This document shows, piece by piece, positions 16,178 to 24,590 of a stretch of 64,000 nt of DNA. The notes under the pieces are model-generated. The model had not been told where the DNA came from, searched no databases, and worked only from the letters and a program-made list of their open reading frames with translations. A program made the position numbers and the translations under genes. Every line of letters starts with the position of its first letter. The first letter of the stretch is position 1. Source of the stretch: Burkholderiaceae bacterium (lineage in GTDB: Bacteria; Pseudomonadota; Gammaproteobacteria; Burkholderiales; Burkholderiaceae_C); NCBI GenBank assembly GCA_030695205.1, contig JAUYTN010000011.1, forward strand, positions 1-64,000, written 5' to 3'.

Positions 16178-17794
16178 ATGGCCACCGAACTGCCACCGCT
16201 GATTCAGGCCCTGTTGGCAGCGGCACGCCAGGCGCAAGCGGCCAACGCGGTGCTGCACGAAACCCACGGGGCCTGGGTACTGCTGGCAGGCACAGATGCC
16301 TACAAGATCAAAAAACCGGTCAAGCTGCCCTTCATGGACTTCAGCACGCTGGCCTTGCGCCGCGCAGCCTGCCTGGCCGAGCTGACCGTCAACCGCCGCT
16401 TCGAACAACCGCCACCTCAGCCACCGCTGTACACCGAGGTGCTGCCGATCGTGGGTACTCCCGACGCGCCCAGTTGGGGCAAGCCAGGGCAGGACGATGA
16501 CGTCGCCATGGAATACGCTGTGCACATGCGGCGGTTTGACGATGCGCTGACGCTTGACCGCCTGTGCACCCCAGCCCACGGCCATTCATCCAGCCCATCA
16601 CACCGCACACTTGATGTCACTGGACCCACACTCACAGCCCGGCACCTGACGAAGTTTGCTGCCGACCTGGCGCGCATCCAGCGCCAGGCGGCTGTGGCCA
16701 CGCCCGACATGCCGTTTGGCCACCCGGCCAAGGTGCTGGCCCAGGCACAGGCCACTGTGTTGGCACTGCAACCCGTGGGTTTGCCAGCCCCCCTTCAGGC
16801 CGACCTGACCTGGCTGGCCGACTGGATGCAGCAAACCCACCACCGCCTGGCCCCCCTGATGGCGCAACGGCTGAAAAGCGGGTGGGTGCGCGAAGGCCAT
16901 GGCGACCTGCACCTGGGCAACCTGGCCCTCATCGACCACCGGGTACAGGCCTTTGACGCCATCGAATTCAACGACCAGTTCCGCTGGATTGACGTGGCCA
17001 GCGACCTGGCCTTCACCTGGATGGACCTGCTGCACCACCGCCAACCCGGCTTGGCCAATGTGCTGTTGAGCGCTTGGCTGGACGCCACAGGCGACGCCGA
17101 TGCCACCGATTTGCTGCCCTTTTACGCCGTCTACCGCGCCATGGTGCGGGCACAGGTGACGGGCATTCGCCTGGCGCAACTGGGTGCTGGCCCGGGCAGC
17201 CATGCGCAGCAAGACGCCACGCCGACAGCCTGCCTCACCGATTTGCACAGGCACATCCAACTGGCCCGGCAACTGGCCGCGCCTAGCCGGCCCGCACTGG
17301 TCATCACACACGGGCTGTCGGGCAGTGGCAAAACCTGGCAGTCCAGCCGCTGGCTGCAAGCCGACACCACGGACCGGGCCATCCGCCTGCGCTCGGACAT
17401 CGAACGCCGGCATGCCAACGCCTGCCACGGGCAGCCCGGCGGCGCAGGCCCACCTGACCAGTACGCCCCCGCCACCCGCAATGCGGTGTACCACCACATG
17501 GCCCAGCGTGCCGCGCACCTGTTGCAAGCCGGTTGGCACGTGTTGGTGGATGCCACCTTTTTGCACCAGGCGCAGCGGGACGCATTTGCTGCTGTGGCCC
17601 GGCAGGCAGGTTGCCCGTTTCACATATTGGCCTGTGAAGCGGCACCTGACACCTTGCGCGCCCGCATTCGCCAGCGGCAGGTTGCGGGCAACGATGCATC
17701 CGACGCCACACTGGCCGTGCTGGAACAGCAACTGCAAACAGTCGAACCACTGACGGCCACCGAACGCACGCTGCAAATCAGCCTGCCCGCCTGA
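16178..17794 (+). CDS. Bifunctional aminoglycoside phosphotransferase-like / P-loop ATP-binding protein
   Basis: 538 residues with two parts. Residues 1 to about 355 resemble the aminoglycoside phosphotransferase-like kinase fold, with GHGDLHLGNLAL as the catalytic loop and AFDAIEFNDQFRWIDVASDLAF as the metal-binding segment. The C-terminal part is a P-loop kinase-like domain with Walker A HGLSGSGKTWQS near residue 375. This two-domain architecture is widespread in proteobacteria and usually annotated as a bifunctional APT/AAA ATPase; its substrate is unknown and it should not be read as a resistance gene. It begins 19 bases after the hemerythrin stop. Confidence 0.8.
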   Translation: MATELPPLIQALLAAARQAQAANAVLHETHGAWVLLAGTDAYKIKKPVKLPFMDFSTLALRRAACLAELTVNRRFEQPPPQPPLYTEVLPIVGTPDAPSWGKPGQDDDVAMEYAVHMRRFDDALTLDRLCTPAHGHSSSPSHRTLDVTGPTLTARHLTKFAADLARIQRQAAVATPDMPFGHPAKVLAQAQATVLALQPVGLPAPLQADLTWLADWMQQTHHRLAPLMAQRLKSGWVREGHGDLHLGNLALIDHRVQAFDAIEFNDQFRWIDVASDLAFTWMDLLHHRQPGLANVLLSAWLDATGDADATDLLPFYAVYRAMVRAQVTGIRLAQLGAGPGSHAQQDATPTACLTDLHRHIQLARQLAAPSRPALVITHGLSGSGKTWQSSRWLQADTTDRAIRLRSDIERRHANACHGQPGGAGPPDQYAPATRNAVYHHMAQRAAHLLQAGWHVLVDATFLHQAQRDAFAAVARQAGCPFHILACEAAPDTLRARIRQRQVAGNDASDATLAVLEQQLQTVEPLTATERTLQISLPA

Positions 17795-17917
17795 TACCAG
17801 CCAGAAACGCAAAATTTTCAACCCGCGCACATTGGCTTTCAACGGTGCAGGGGCGCAGCGCTGGCTACCATGCAACCCCTGACTGCTTTTTGCAAAACAA
17901 CCACCGAAACAACACCC

Positions 17918-19075
17918 ATGACCGTCATCACCAACATCGAGGACCTTCGGGTTCTGGCCCAGAAGCGGGTGCCGCGCATGTTCTACGACTACGCGGACTC
18001 AGGGTCATGGACAGAAAGCACCTACCGCGCCAACGAAAGCGACTTTCAAAAAATCAAGTTCCGCCAGCGCGTGGCCGTGAACATGGAAAACCGCAGCACT
18101 GCCGCCACCATGGTGGGCCAAAAGGTGACCATGCCAGTGGCCCTGGCCCCCACCGGCCTGACTGGCATGCAACATGCCGATGGCGAAATCAAGGCCGCCC
18201 GGGCTGCCAAAGCATTTGGAGTGCCCTTTACCCTGTCCACCATGAGCATCTGCTCGATTGAGGACGTGGCCGAACACGCCGGCCAGGGTTTCTGGTTCCA
18301 GCTGTACGTGATGAAAGACCGCGACTTCATCGAGCGCCTGATCGACCGCGCCAAAGCCGCCAACTGCGGCGCACTGGTCGTCACGCTGGACCTGCAAATT
18401 CTGGGGCAGCGCCACAAAGACCTGAAAAACGGCCTGTCTGCCCCACCCAAGCTGACGCTGGCCAACATCCTCAACATAGCCACCAAACCACGCTGGGGCC
18501 TGGGTATGCTGGGCACCAGACGCCATGGGTTTGGCAACATCGTCGGCCACGTCAAAGGCGTGGACAACATGGGGTCCTTGAGCGAGTGGACGGCCAAACA
18601 GTTTGACCCCGCCCTGAACTGGGCCGATGTGGAGTGGATCAAGAAACGCTGGGGTGGCAAGCTCATCGTCAAAGGCATTCAGGACACCATAGACGCCAGG
18701 CTGGCGGTGGACAGCGGTGCCGACGCCCTGATCGTGAGCAACCACGGTGGCCGCCAGTTGGATGGGGCCGAAAGCAGCATCCACGCCCTGCCCCGGGTGG
18801 TGGAGGCGGTAGGCCAGGATATCGAGGTGCACATGGACGGCGGCGTGCGCAGCGGCCAGGATGTGCTGCGGGCCTGGGCCCTGGGCGCCAAGGGTGTGTA
18901 CATCGGCCGCCCGTTTCTGTACGGCCTGGGCGCCATGGGCGAGGCGGGTGTGACCAAGTGCCTGGAAATCATCCACAAAGAGCTGGACCTGACCATGGCC
19001 TTCAGCGGCCACACCCAGCTGCTCAACGTGACCCGCGACATCCTGCTGCCAGGCACCTTCCCCACCGGGGCGTGA
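17918..19075 (+). CDS. FMN-dependent alpha-hydroxy-acid oxidase/dehydrogenase (lactate dehydrogenase-like)
   Basis: 385 residues of the LldD/glycolate oxidase family, which oxidise L-2-hydroxy acids using FMN. Family features include MFYDYADSGSW near the N-terminus, VALAPTGLTGMQHADGE, the catalytic His H276 in SNHGGRQLDG, and the FMN-phosphate-binding DGGVRSGQDVLRA and GAKGVYIGRPF segments. L-lactate is the most likely substrate but mandelate or glycolate cannot be excluded. The ATG at 17918 gives the standard N-terminus. It stands alone; a GC-rich hairpin lies just after the stop. Confidence 0.87.
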   Translation: MTVITNIEDLRVLAQKRVPRMFYDYADSGSWTESTYRANESDFQKIKFRQRVAVNMENRSTAATMVGQKVTMPVALAPTGLTGMQHADGEIKAARAAKAFGVPFTLSTMSICSIEDVAEHAGQGFWFQLYVMKDRDFIERLIDRAKAANCGALVVTLDLQILGQRHKDLKNGLSAPPKLTLANILNIATKPRWGLGMLGTRRHGFGNIVGHVKGVDNMGSLSEWTAKQFDPALNWADVEWIKKRWGGKLIVKGIQDTIDARLAVDSGADALIVSNHGGRQLDGAESSIHALPRVVEAVGQDIEVHMDGGVRSGQDVLRAWALGAKGVYIGRPFLYGLGAMGEAGVTKCLEIIHKELDLTMAFSGHTQLLNVTRDILLPGTFPTGA

Positions 19076-19086
19076 TCTCTTGCCGG

Positions 19087-19107
19087 GTGGCGTGTGGCAC
19101 ACGCCAC
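19087..19107 (+). terminator. GC-rich hairpin after the hydroxy-acid oxidase gene
   Basis: GTGGCGTGT pairs perfectly with ACACGCCAC across a GGC loop, 12 bases after the stop. It lacks a T-tract, so it is a weak or non-canonical terminator candidate. Confidence 0.45.
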
Positions 19108-19263
19108 AAGGGCCCCTTGCACCCAGCTGCCCGGGGCATGTTGTGGGTTAGGATGACCGCCGGTGGGCCACAGGCGAGCTGTCCAGGCGCTGGCGCAGAC
19201 CCATCGGCAGGCGCCGACTGACCCGGTTTTGACCCCGTTTTACCTTTTGCAACAAGGACAGGC

Positions 19264-20196
19264 ATGAGTTCACAAAAATTCAGATTGGTCACCCGCAGCG
19301 ACTTTGACGGCCTGGTGTGCGCCGTGCTGCTCAACCAGCTTGACATGATCGATGAGATCAAGTTTGTCCACCCCAAGGACATGCAAGACGGCAAGGTCGA
19401 GATCACCAGCCGCGACATCACCACCAACCTGCCCTACGTGCCCACCGCACACCTGGCCTTTGACCACCACGAGTCAGAGACCATCCGCAACACAGGCGAG
19501 CGGCCCAACCACATCATTTCGGCCACAGCGCCATCTGCTGCGCGGGTGGTGTACGACCACTACGGTGGCGCTGCCACTTTCCCGACCGTTTCCAACGAGA
19601 TGATGGAAGCGGTGGACAAGGCCGACTCTGCCCAGTTCAACCGCGAAGAAATTCTGCGGCCCACCGACTGGGTGTTGCTGAACTACCTGATGGATTCGCG
19701 CACTGGCCTGGGGCGCTTTCGGGAATTCCGCATCAGCAACTACCAGCTGATGATGGACCTGATCAAGTACTGCGCGAACCACGGAATCGAAGACATCCTG
19801 CAGCTGCCCGATGTCAAAGAGCGCATCGACATCTACCACGCCCACGCCGACAAAGCGCTGGAACAGCTGCAGCGCTGCAGCACCGTGCACGGCAACCTGG
19901 TGGTGCTGGACCTGCGCCATGAAGAAACCATCTGGGCCACCAACCGCTTCATGATTTACGCGCTGTACCCCCAGTGCAACATATCCATCCATGTGCTGTG
20001 GGGGGTTCAGAAGCAAAACACCGTGTTTGCCACGGGCAAATCCATTCTGGACCGCAGCAGCCGGACCGACGTGGGTGCACTCATGCTCAAGCACGGCGGT
20101 GGCGGCCACAACGCCGCAGGCACCTGCCAGGTAGACAACGAACACGCCGAGCATGTGCTGGCGGAGCTGATCGCCGCCATCAACGCCGACGGCTGA
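19264..20196 (+). CDS. DHH-family phosphoesterase (exopolyphosphatase-related)
   Basis: 310 residues. The N-terminus carries TRSDFDGLVCAVLL with the DFDG metal motif, then the DHH-type signature AFDHHESETI. The C-terminus has the DHHA1-like glycine-rich motif KHGGGGHNAAGTC. Enzymes of this superfamily hydrolyse polyphosphate, nanoRNA or cyclic dinucleotides with Mn2+; the exact substrate here is not determined. RBS-like AAGGA is at 19254-19258. It is transcribed alone, with mscL 83 bases downstream. Confidence 0.8.
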   Translation: MSSQKFRLVTRSDFDGLVCAVLLNQLDMIDEIKFVHPKDMQDGKVEITSRDITTNLPYVPTAHLAFDHHESETIRNTGERPNHIISATAPSAARVVYDHYGGAATFPTVSNEMMEAVDKADSAQFNREEILRPTDWVLLNYLMDSRTGLGRFREFRISNYQLMMDLIKYCANHGIEDILQLPDVKERIDIYHAHADKALEQLQRCSTVHGNLVVLDLRHEETIWATNRFMIYALYPQCNISIHVLWGVQKQNTVFATGKSILDRSSRTDVGALMLKHGGGGHNAAGTCQVDNEHAEHVLAELIAAINADG

Positions 20197-20212
20197 CCCA
20201 CTTTTTTTGGTT

Positions 20213-20248
20213 GGCCACAGCCCGCGTCACACAGGGTGTGTTGTGGCC
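20213..20248 (+). promoter_or_regulatory. Stem-loop in the mscL leader
   Basis: GGCCACA (20213-20219) pairs with TGTGGCC (20242-20248), and an inner CACAC/GTGTG stem sits between them. It lies 32 bases before the mscL ATG. It may stop readthrough from the upstream gene or shape the leader; no T-tract follows. Confidence 0.35.
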
Positions 20249-20279
20249 TGTGTAAAACGTTTGACAAACAGGAGTTGTT

Positions 20280-20720
20280 ATGGGAATGGTTCAGGAATTC
20301 AAGGAGTTTGCCGTCAAAGGCAACGTGATCGACCTTGCCGTGGGCGTGATCATTGGTGGAGCGTTCGGCAAAATCGTCACCTCCATGGTGAACGACATCA
20401 TGATGCCCGTGGTGGGCCGTCTGGTGGGCAACCTGGACTTCTCCAACCTATTCTTGGTGTTGGGCAAAGTGCCCGAAGGCACGGGCAGCAGTCTGGCCGA
20501 GCTGACCAAAGCTGGCGTGCCTGTGCTGGCCTACGGCAGCTTCATCACCGTGGCGGTGAACTTCCTGATCATGGCGTTCATCATTTTCATCATGGTGCGC
20601 CAGATCAACCGCCTCAAACGCGAACAGGCCGCTGAACCCGCCGCACCTGCGGCACCTCCCCCCACACCGGAAGACATTCAGTTGCTCCGTGAGATCCGCG
20701 ACAGCCTGAAAAACAAATAG
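20280..20720 (+). CDS. mscL: Large-conductance mechanosensitive channel
   Basis: 146 residues. The N-terminus [35 protein letters not shown] is the first amphipathic helix and TM1 pore segment of MscL. TM2 lies near residues 81-107 and is followed by a Pro/Ala linker and the C-terminal helical bundle ([14 protein letters not shown]). It opens under membrane tension to release solutes on osmotic downshock. AGGAG at 20270-20274 is a good ribosome site. Confidence 0.97.
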   Translation: MGMVQEFKEFAVKGNVIDLAVGVIIGGAFGKIVTSMVNDIMMPVVGRLVGNLDFSNLFLVLGKVPEGTGSSLAELTKAGVPVLAYGSFITVAVNFLIMAFIIFIMVRQINRLKREQAAEPAAPAAPPPTPEDIQLLREIRDSLKNK

Positions 20721-20815
20721 CTGGATACGACCGCCATTCAAGCGAAAACGTCAGTTTAAGCCTGAAGAACACCGGCCACCCAGCGCCAACAAGACCCGCC
20801 CACCGGGTCTGGCCA

Positions 20816-21916
20816 TCACGGCCGAACCACCGCCCCTTTGGCCCAGCGGATGGCGGCCAGCAGGCTGGAAGGGTCGGCCCGCCCGGTGCCGGCGACATCG
20901 AATGCGGTGCCGTGGTCGGGGCTGGTTCTGACCATTGGCAGACCCAGGGTGACGTTGACCCCGTGCTCCACGCCCAGGTACTTGACCGGTATCAGCCCCT
21001 GGTCGTGGTACATGGCCACCACCACGTCGAACTCCCCGGTACGTGCACGCATGAACACCGTGTCCGGCGCATAGGGCCCATGGGCGTCTATGCCCTCGGC
21101 CCGCGCCTGTGCAATGGCGGGGGCAATCACGTCCAGCTCTTCGCGTCCGAAGAGGCCACCCTCGCCCGCGTGCGGGTTGAGCCCGGCCACCGCCACCCGC
21201 AACCGCTGGGGTGGCGCGCCCGTTGATACCGAGCCCAGGCTGGACTGCACCGTGCGCAAGGTCTGCAGCACGTTGTCAAAGGTCACCGCATCCAGGGCCT
21301 GGCGCAGCGACACATGGATGCTCACCAGCACGGTTCTCAGCTCGGGATTGGCCAGCATCATGCGCACCGGCACATCGGCCACGCTGCAACCCTGGTGCTC
21401 GGCCGCCAGTGCCTGCAGGTACTCGGTGTGTCCGGGGTGAGGCAGGCCTGCGGCGCTCAGGGCTTCTTTGTGGACCGGCGCAGTCACCAGCGCCGCCGCC
21501 CGGCCACTCAGCGCCGCCCGCGCGCCCCAGGCAATGCACTCGGCCGCAGCCCCACCAGCAGCGGCACTGACCTGTCCCCACGCTGGCAGCCCAGGGCGAT
21601 GGGGCTCGCCAACCCGCGCAAAGCCCGAGCAGGCCTGCACCACCGGCACACACCTGGGTGGCACCTGGCCGACATCGGCCAGCCCATCGAGCACCGCCAC
21701 CGGCAACAAGCCCCCCACGCAGCGCGCCGCCCGCTGCAGCACCGCCACATCGCCAGCAACGACACACCCCCGCAGCAGATCGGGCGCATCGCGGAAGGCC
21801 TTGGCCACAATTTCAGGACCTATGCCCGCGGCGTCCCCCATGGAAATGACCACGGGCGGATGGGACCGCACACCAGCGCCAGGGGTGGGCTGCACAGGAT
21901 TGGATTCGGTGCTCAT
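20816..21916 (-). CDS. pdxA: 4-hydroxythreonine-4-phosphate dehydrogenase
   Basis: 366 residues. It oxidises 4-phosphohydroxy-L-threonine in the DXP-dependent pathway to pyridoxal phosphate. Recognised by ISMGDAAGIGPEI near the N-terminus, VTAPVHKEAL in the middle, GLNPHAGEGGLFG, and the C-terminal MYHDQGLIPVKYLG and VRTSPDHGTAFDVAGTG motifs with metal-binding His residues. Its ATG overlaps the stop of the upstream Nif3-like gene (ATGA). It is slightly longer than E. coli PdxA (329) because of an N-terminal extension and an Ala-rich insertion. Confidence 0.95.
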   Translation of the reverse strand: MSTESNPVQPTPGAGVRSHPPVVISMGDAAGIGPEIVAKAFRDAPDLLRGCVVAGDVAVLQRAARCVGGLLPVAVLDGLADVGQVPPRCVPVVQACSGFARVGEPHRPGLPAWGQVSAAAGGAAAECIAWGARAALSGRAAALVTAPVHKEALSAAGLPHPGHTEYLQALAAEHQGCSVADVPVRMMLANPELRTVLVSIHVSLRQALDAVTFDNVLQTLRTVQSSLGSVSTGAPPQRLRVAVAGLNPHAGEGGLFGREELDVIAPAIAQARAEGIDAHGPYAPDTVFMRARTGEFDVVVAMYHDQGLIPVKYLGVEHGVNVTLGLPMVRTSPDHGTAFDVAGTGRADPSSLLAAIRWAKGAVVRP

Positions 21917-22776
21917 GCGGGGTTGTCAATGTCAATGAAGGTGTGGCGCACACCCAGTGTGGCCACCAGGTGCTCGCCCACCGCCTGCACACCGTAGCGC
22001 TCGGTCGCGTGGTGTCCGCAGGCGAGGTAGCCCACCCCCATCTCGCGGGCGAGGTGGGCCTGGGGTTCGGAAATTTCGCCGGTGATGAAGGCACTCGCCC
22101 CTTCGGCCATGGCTGGTTCAAAGTAGGACTGTGCCCCACCTGTGCACCAGGCCACGGTGCGCAGTGGCTGCGCGGGCTCCCCCACGCAGGTGATGCGCCG
22201 CCCCAGCCGTTGCTCGGCAAGCTGGGCCAACTCCCCCAGGGTGGCGCAGGGGCTCAGCCCCAGAAAGCCCAGGCCTTGCTCGCCAAAGCGGCCAAAGTGA
22301 CCCGAGGTGCGTGCACCCGCACCACCTGAATCCCCCCCACCCACTTGCCCGTTCTCTGGGCCAGCCAGCGGCCTCAGGCCCAACACCCGCGCCAATTGGG
22401 CGTTGTTGCCCAGTTCGGGGTGGGCATCCAGCGGCAGGTGGTAGGCCAAGAGGTTGATGTCGTGCGCGAGCAAGGCCTTTAAGCGCTGGCGCATCCAGCC
22501 AGTGACTCTGCCGTCCTGGCCGCGCCAAAACAGCCCGTGGTGCACCAGCAAAGTGTCGGCCCCAGCCGCGATGGCCGCTTCGATGAGGGCCAGGCTGGCC
22601 GTCACCCCGCTCACGATGTGCGCCACCGCCTCTGCCCCCTGGACCTGCAGCCCGTTGGGGCCGTAGTCACGAAAGGTGGACGGTGTCAGGCAGCCATCGA
22701 GGGCCGCCACCACACTGGCGCAGGGAATGCCGCCCACAGGCGACGCCATCGGTTGGAAAGGTGCAAATTCGGCCAT
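21913..22776 (-). CDS. Nif3-like dinuclear metal centre protein (YbgI family)
   Basis: 287 residues. Family features are FRDYGPNGLQVQG near the N-terminus, TLLVHHGLFWRGQ with metal-binding His residues, LLAYHLPLDAHPELGNNAQLA, and the late HATERYGVQAVGEHL motif. E. coli YbgI forms a hexameric toroid with a two-metal site; hydrolase roles have been proposed but not settled. A second in-frame ATG nine codons in is an alternative start. It overlaps pdxA by four bases, so the two are co-translated. Confidence 0.9.
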   Translation of the reverse strand: MAEFAPFQPMASPVGGIPCASVVAALDGCLTPSTFRDYGPNGLQVQGAEAVAHIVSGVTASLALIEAAIAAGADTLLVHHGLFWRGQDGRVTGWMRQRLKALLAHDINLLAYHLPLDAHPELGNNAQLARVLGLRPLAGPENGQVGGGDSGGAGARTSGHFGRFGEQGLGFLGLSPCATLGELAQLAEQRLGRRITCVGEPAQPLRTVAWCTGGAQSYFEPAMAEGASAFITGEISEPQAHLAREMGVGYLACGHHATERYGVQAVGEHLVATLGVRHTFIDIDNPA

Positions 22777-22833
22777 GCGCCATTGTGCAACGCGGCATGG
22801 CTGGCCGCAGGCCCGCCGGTGCGAAGTCGGCGC

Positions 22834-22986
22834 TTACTCGCCGCGCAGCTTGGCTGCGGCGGCATCTTCTTCGATGCGCCGATTGAAGTAGCGGTAAAAG
22901 TACACCCCCATGCCGATGGTGAAAGCAATGACTCCAACACTCATCAGGCCGTAGCTGGTGGAAAAAAGGTCAGACAAGGCTTTCAT
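22834..22986 (-). CDS. DUF3149 small membrane protein
   Basis: 50 residues. One membrane helix (LMSVGVIAFTIGMGVYFYRYF, about residues 14-34) is followed by a charged cytosolic tail (RRIEEDAAAAKLRGE). It matches my recollection of DUF3149, a family of short single-span proteins in betaproteobacteria with no known function. The start at 22986 has a strong AGGAGAA ribosome site. Two FNR/Anr-like palindromes and a matching -10 element upstream suggest induction at low oxygen, so a link to respiration is plausible. The longer reading frame upstream is not likely coding. Confidence 0.8.
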   Translation of the reverse strand: MKALSDLFSTSYGLMSVGVIAFTIGMGVYFYRYFNRRIEEDAAAAKLRGE

Positions 22987-23021
22987 GGGTTCTCCTGTGG
23001 GGTTTGAAACTTGACGGATGC

Positions 23022-23027
23022 ATTGCA
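23022..23027 (-). promoter_or_regulatory. Putative -10 element of the DUF3149 gene
   Basis: TGCAAT on the minus strand (4 of 6 to TATAAT). It is placed where a class II FNR-type promoter would put the -10 if the site centred at 23056.5 is at -41.5. The ATG is about 30 bases beyond the predicted start. Confidence 0.5.
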
Positions 23028-23049
23028 CCCGTGTTCGGACTTTGCCGGA

Positions 23050-23063
23050 TTGACCGATGTCAA
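23050..23063. promoter_or_regulatory. FNR/Anr-like palindrome, proximal to the DUF3149 gene
   Basis: TTGAC-CGAT-GTCAA is a perfect inverted repeat and matches the FNR consensus at 8 of 10 positions. Its centre is 31 bases from the second palindrome. Confidence 0.65.
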
Positions 23064-23080
23064 AGAACCGCACCGCAAGC

Positions 23081-23094
23081 TTGATGCATGTCAA
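23081..23094. promoter_or_regulatory. FNR/Anr-like palindrome, distal to the DUF3149 gene
   Basis: TTGAT-GCAT-GTCAA matches the FNR consensus at 9 of 10 positions; on the minus strand it reads TTGAC-ATGC-ATCAA. It lies 50-63 bases before the Sua5/YciO-like gene as well, so it could act on either side. Confidence 0.65.
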
Positions 23095-23143
23095 CAATCC
23101 TGCCTGTTGCGCGCCCTGGTGCAGACGGCGCGACAATTGGCCC

Positions 23144-23782
23144 ATGTCCCAGTTTTTTGACGTTCACCCCGATAACCCCCAACCCCGCCTGCTGCGCCAG
23201 GCCGTTGCCTTGCTGGCCAAGGGCGGCGTGCTGGCCGTGCCCACCGACTCCAGCTACGCCTTGGTCTGCCACCTGGACGACAAGGCGGCCGCAGACCGCT
23301 TGCGCCGTATCCGCCAGGTGGACGAGAAGCACCACCTCACCCTGCTGTGCCGCGACCTGAGCGAACTGGCCAGCTACGCGCGGGTGGACAACCGGCAGTA
23401 CCGGCTGCTCAAGCTGGGCACACCGGGCCCGTACACCTTCATTCTGGAAGCCAGCAAAGAGGTGCCCCGCCGCCTGAGCCACCCGTCGCGCAAAACCATT
23501 GGCCTCAGGGTGCCGCAGCACACCACGCTGCAGGCCTTGCTGACCGAGCACGGTGCGCCGCTGCTGGCCACCACCCTCATTGCCCCCGGCGAGGCAGACG
23601 CCATGAACGACCCCGAAGAGATTCGCGAACGGTTCGAACACGACCTGGCCGCCGTGATCAGCGCGGGCGCCTGCACCCTGGAACCCACCACCGTGATTGA
23701 CCTGACCCCCATGGGGCAGGGGGATGACCCTGTGGTGCAGCGACTGGGCCAGGGTCCCCTGGGGCCGCTGGGCCTGGGCTAA
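23144..23782 (+). CDS. Sua5/YciO-family protein (L-threonylcarbamoyladenylate synthase-like)
   Basis: 212 residues. The YrdC-like fold is seen in GGVLAVPTDSSYALVCHLDDK, in LRRIRQVDEKHHLTLLCRDLSEL with the KxxR-type basic pattern, and in YTFILEASKEVPRR and TIGLRVPQH. Sua5/TsaC proteins make the threonylcarbamoyl-AMP used for tRNA t6A; the YciO branch, which this resembles, has a less certain role. The ATG at 23144 is chosen because upstream residues are not conserved-looking. The site-2 protease gene follows after 27 bases. Confidence 0.82.
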   Translation: MSQFFDVHPDNPQPRLLRQAVALLAKGGVLAVPTDSSYALVCHLDDKAAADRLRRIRQVDEKHHLTLLCRDLSELASYARVDNRQYRLLKLGTPGPYTFILEASKEVPRRLSHPSRKTIGLRVPQHTTLQALLTEHGAPLLATTLIAPGEADAMNDPEEIRERFEHDLAAVISAGACTLEPTTVIDLTPMGQGDDPVVQRLGQGPLGPLGLG

Positions 23783-23809
23783 GACACGGCGTCTGGGACA
23801 ATCCGGCGC

Positions 23810-24478
23810 ATGGACATTGCCAACCTGATTCAAACCGTCGCCATTTACGCACTGCCGGTGCTGTTTGCCATCACCGTGCACGAGGCGGCGCACGGCTATG
23901 CCGCCCTGCACTACGGCGACCCCACCGCCCACATGCTGGGGCGCATCACGCTCAACCCCCTCAAGCACATCGATCCCGTGGGCACCATCCTCATGCCCCT
24001 GATGCTGTACTTTGCGACATCCGGGGCTTTTTTATTTGGCTACGCCAAGCCGGTGCCGGTGAATTTCGGGCGCTTGCGCAACCCCAAGCGCGACATGATC
24101 TGGGTGGCACTGGCGGGCCCAGGGGCCAACCTGGTCCAGGCAGTGGCCTGGACACTGTGGATGTACCTGATGTATGCCATGGGGCTGCAGGAACCGTTTT
24201 TCCTGGAAATGGCCCAGGCCGGTGTGCTGGTGAATCTGGTGATGTTCGCCTTCAACCTCTTTCCGCTGCCGCCGCTGGACGGCGGACGCATTCTGGTGGG
24301 GCTGTTGCCCATGCGCCAGGCCATGGCGGTGTCACGCATCGAGCCGTACGGGTTTTTCATTGTGTTGGCCCTGGTCGTCGCTGGGGTGGTGGGCAATCTG
24401 TGGCTGCGCCCGCTCATGCAGGCCACGGCAGCCGCCATCGAACTGCTGCTGACCCCGGTGCGCCTGCTGCTGTTCTGA
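23810..24478 (+). CDS. Site-2 protease family membrane metallopeptidase (M50)
   Basis: 222 residues with about five membrane segments. The zinc motif HEAAH lies in ITVHEAAHGYAAL near residues 24-28, and the third ligand region NLFPLPPLDGGRIL is the NPDG-like motif in a later helix. Compact S2P proteases of this type cleave within membranes; the substrate is unknown. The gene starts 27 bases after the Sua5/YciO-like gene and precedes trpS, separated from it by a repeat element. Confidence 0.88.
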   Translation: MDIANLIQTVAIYALPVLFAITVHEAAHGYAALHYGDPTAHMLGRITLNPLKHIDPVGTILMPLMLYFATSGAFLFGYAKPVPVNFGRLRNPKRDMIWVALAGPGANLVQAVAWTLWMYLMYAMGLQEPFFLEMAQAGVLVNLVMFAFNLFPLPPLDGGRILVGLLPMRQAMAVSRIEPYGFFIVLALVVAGVVGNLWLRPLMQATAAAIELLLTPVRLLLF

Positions 24479-24521
24479 CAGGCTGAGGCCCCATGCCAGG
24501 GCAATGGTCGCGGCCGCGTCC

Positions 24522-24590
24522 CATCTAATTATATAGATAGCAAACAATCTATATAAATCAAGCGTAAATGCACTTTTTTACTGTTTATTT
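24522..24590 (+). repeat. Dispersed AT-rich repeat in the trpS leader
   Basis: Carries GATAGCAAACAATCTATATA and then ATCAAGCGTAAATGCACTTT, very similar to the copy at 47794. It ends directly at the trpS start codon, so no clear ribosome site is visible there. Confidence 0.7.

Noticed and set aside
16178..17794. Aminoglycoside resistance gene
   Set aside because: The N-terminal half has the phosphotransferase fold, but it belongs to a widespread two-domain housekeeping-like family with a P-loop C-terminus; nothing indicates antibiotic substrates or mobility.
22834..23145. A longer, 103-residue form of the DUF3149 protein
   Set aside because: The extension covers the FNR-like sites and -10 element, has no conserved look, and the internal ATG has a strong ribosome site.
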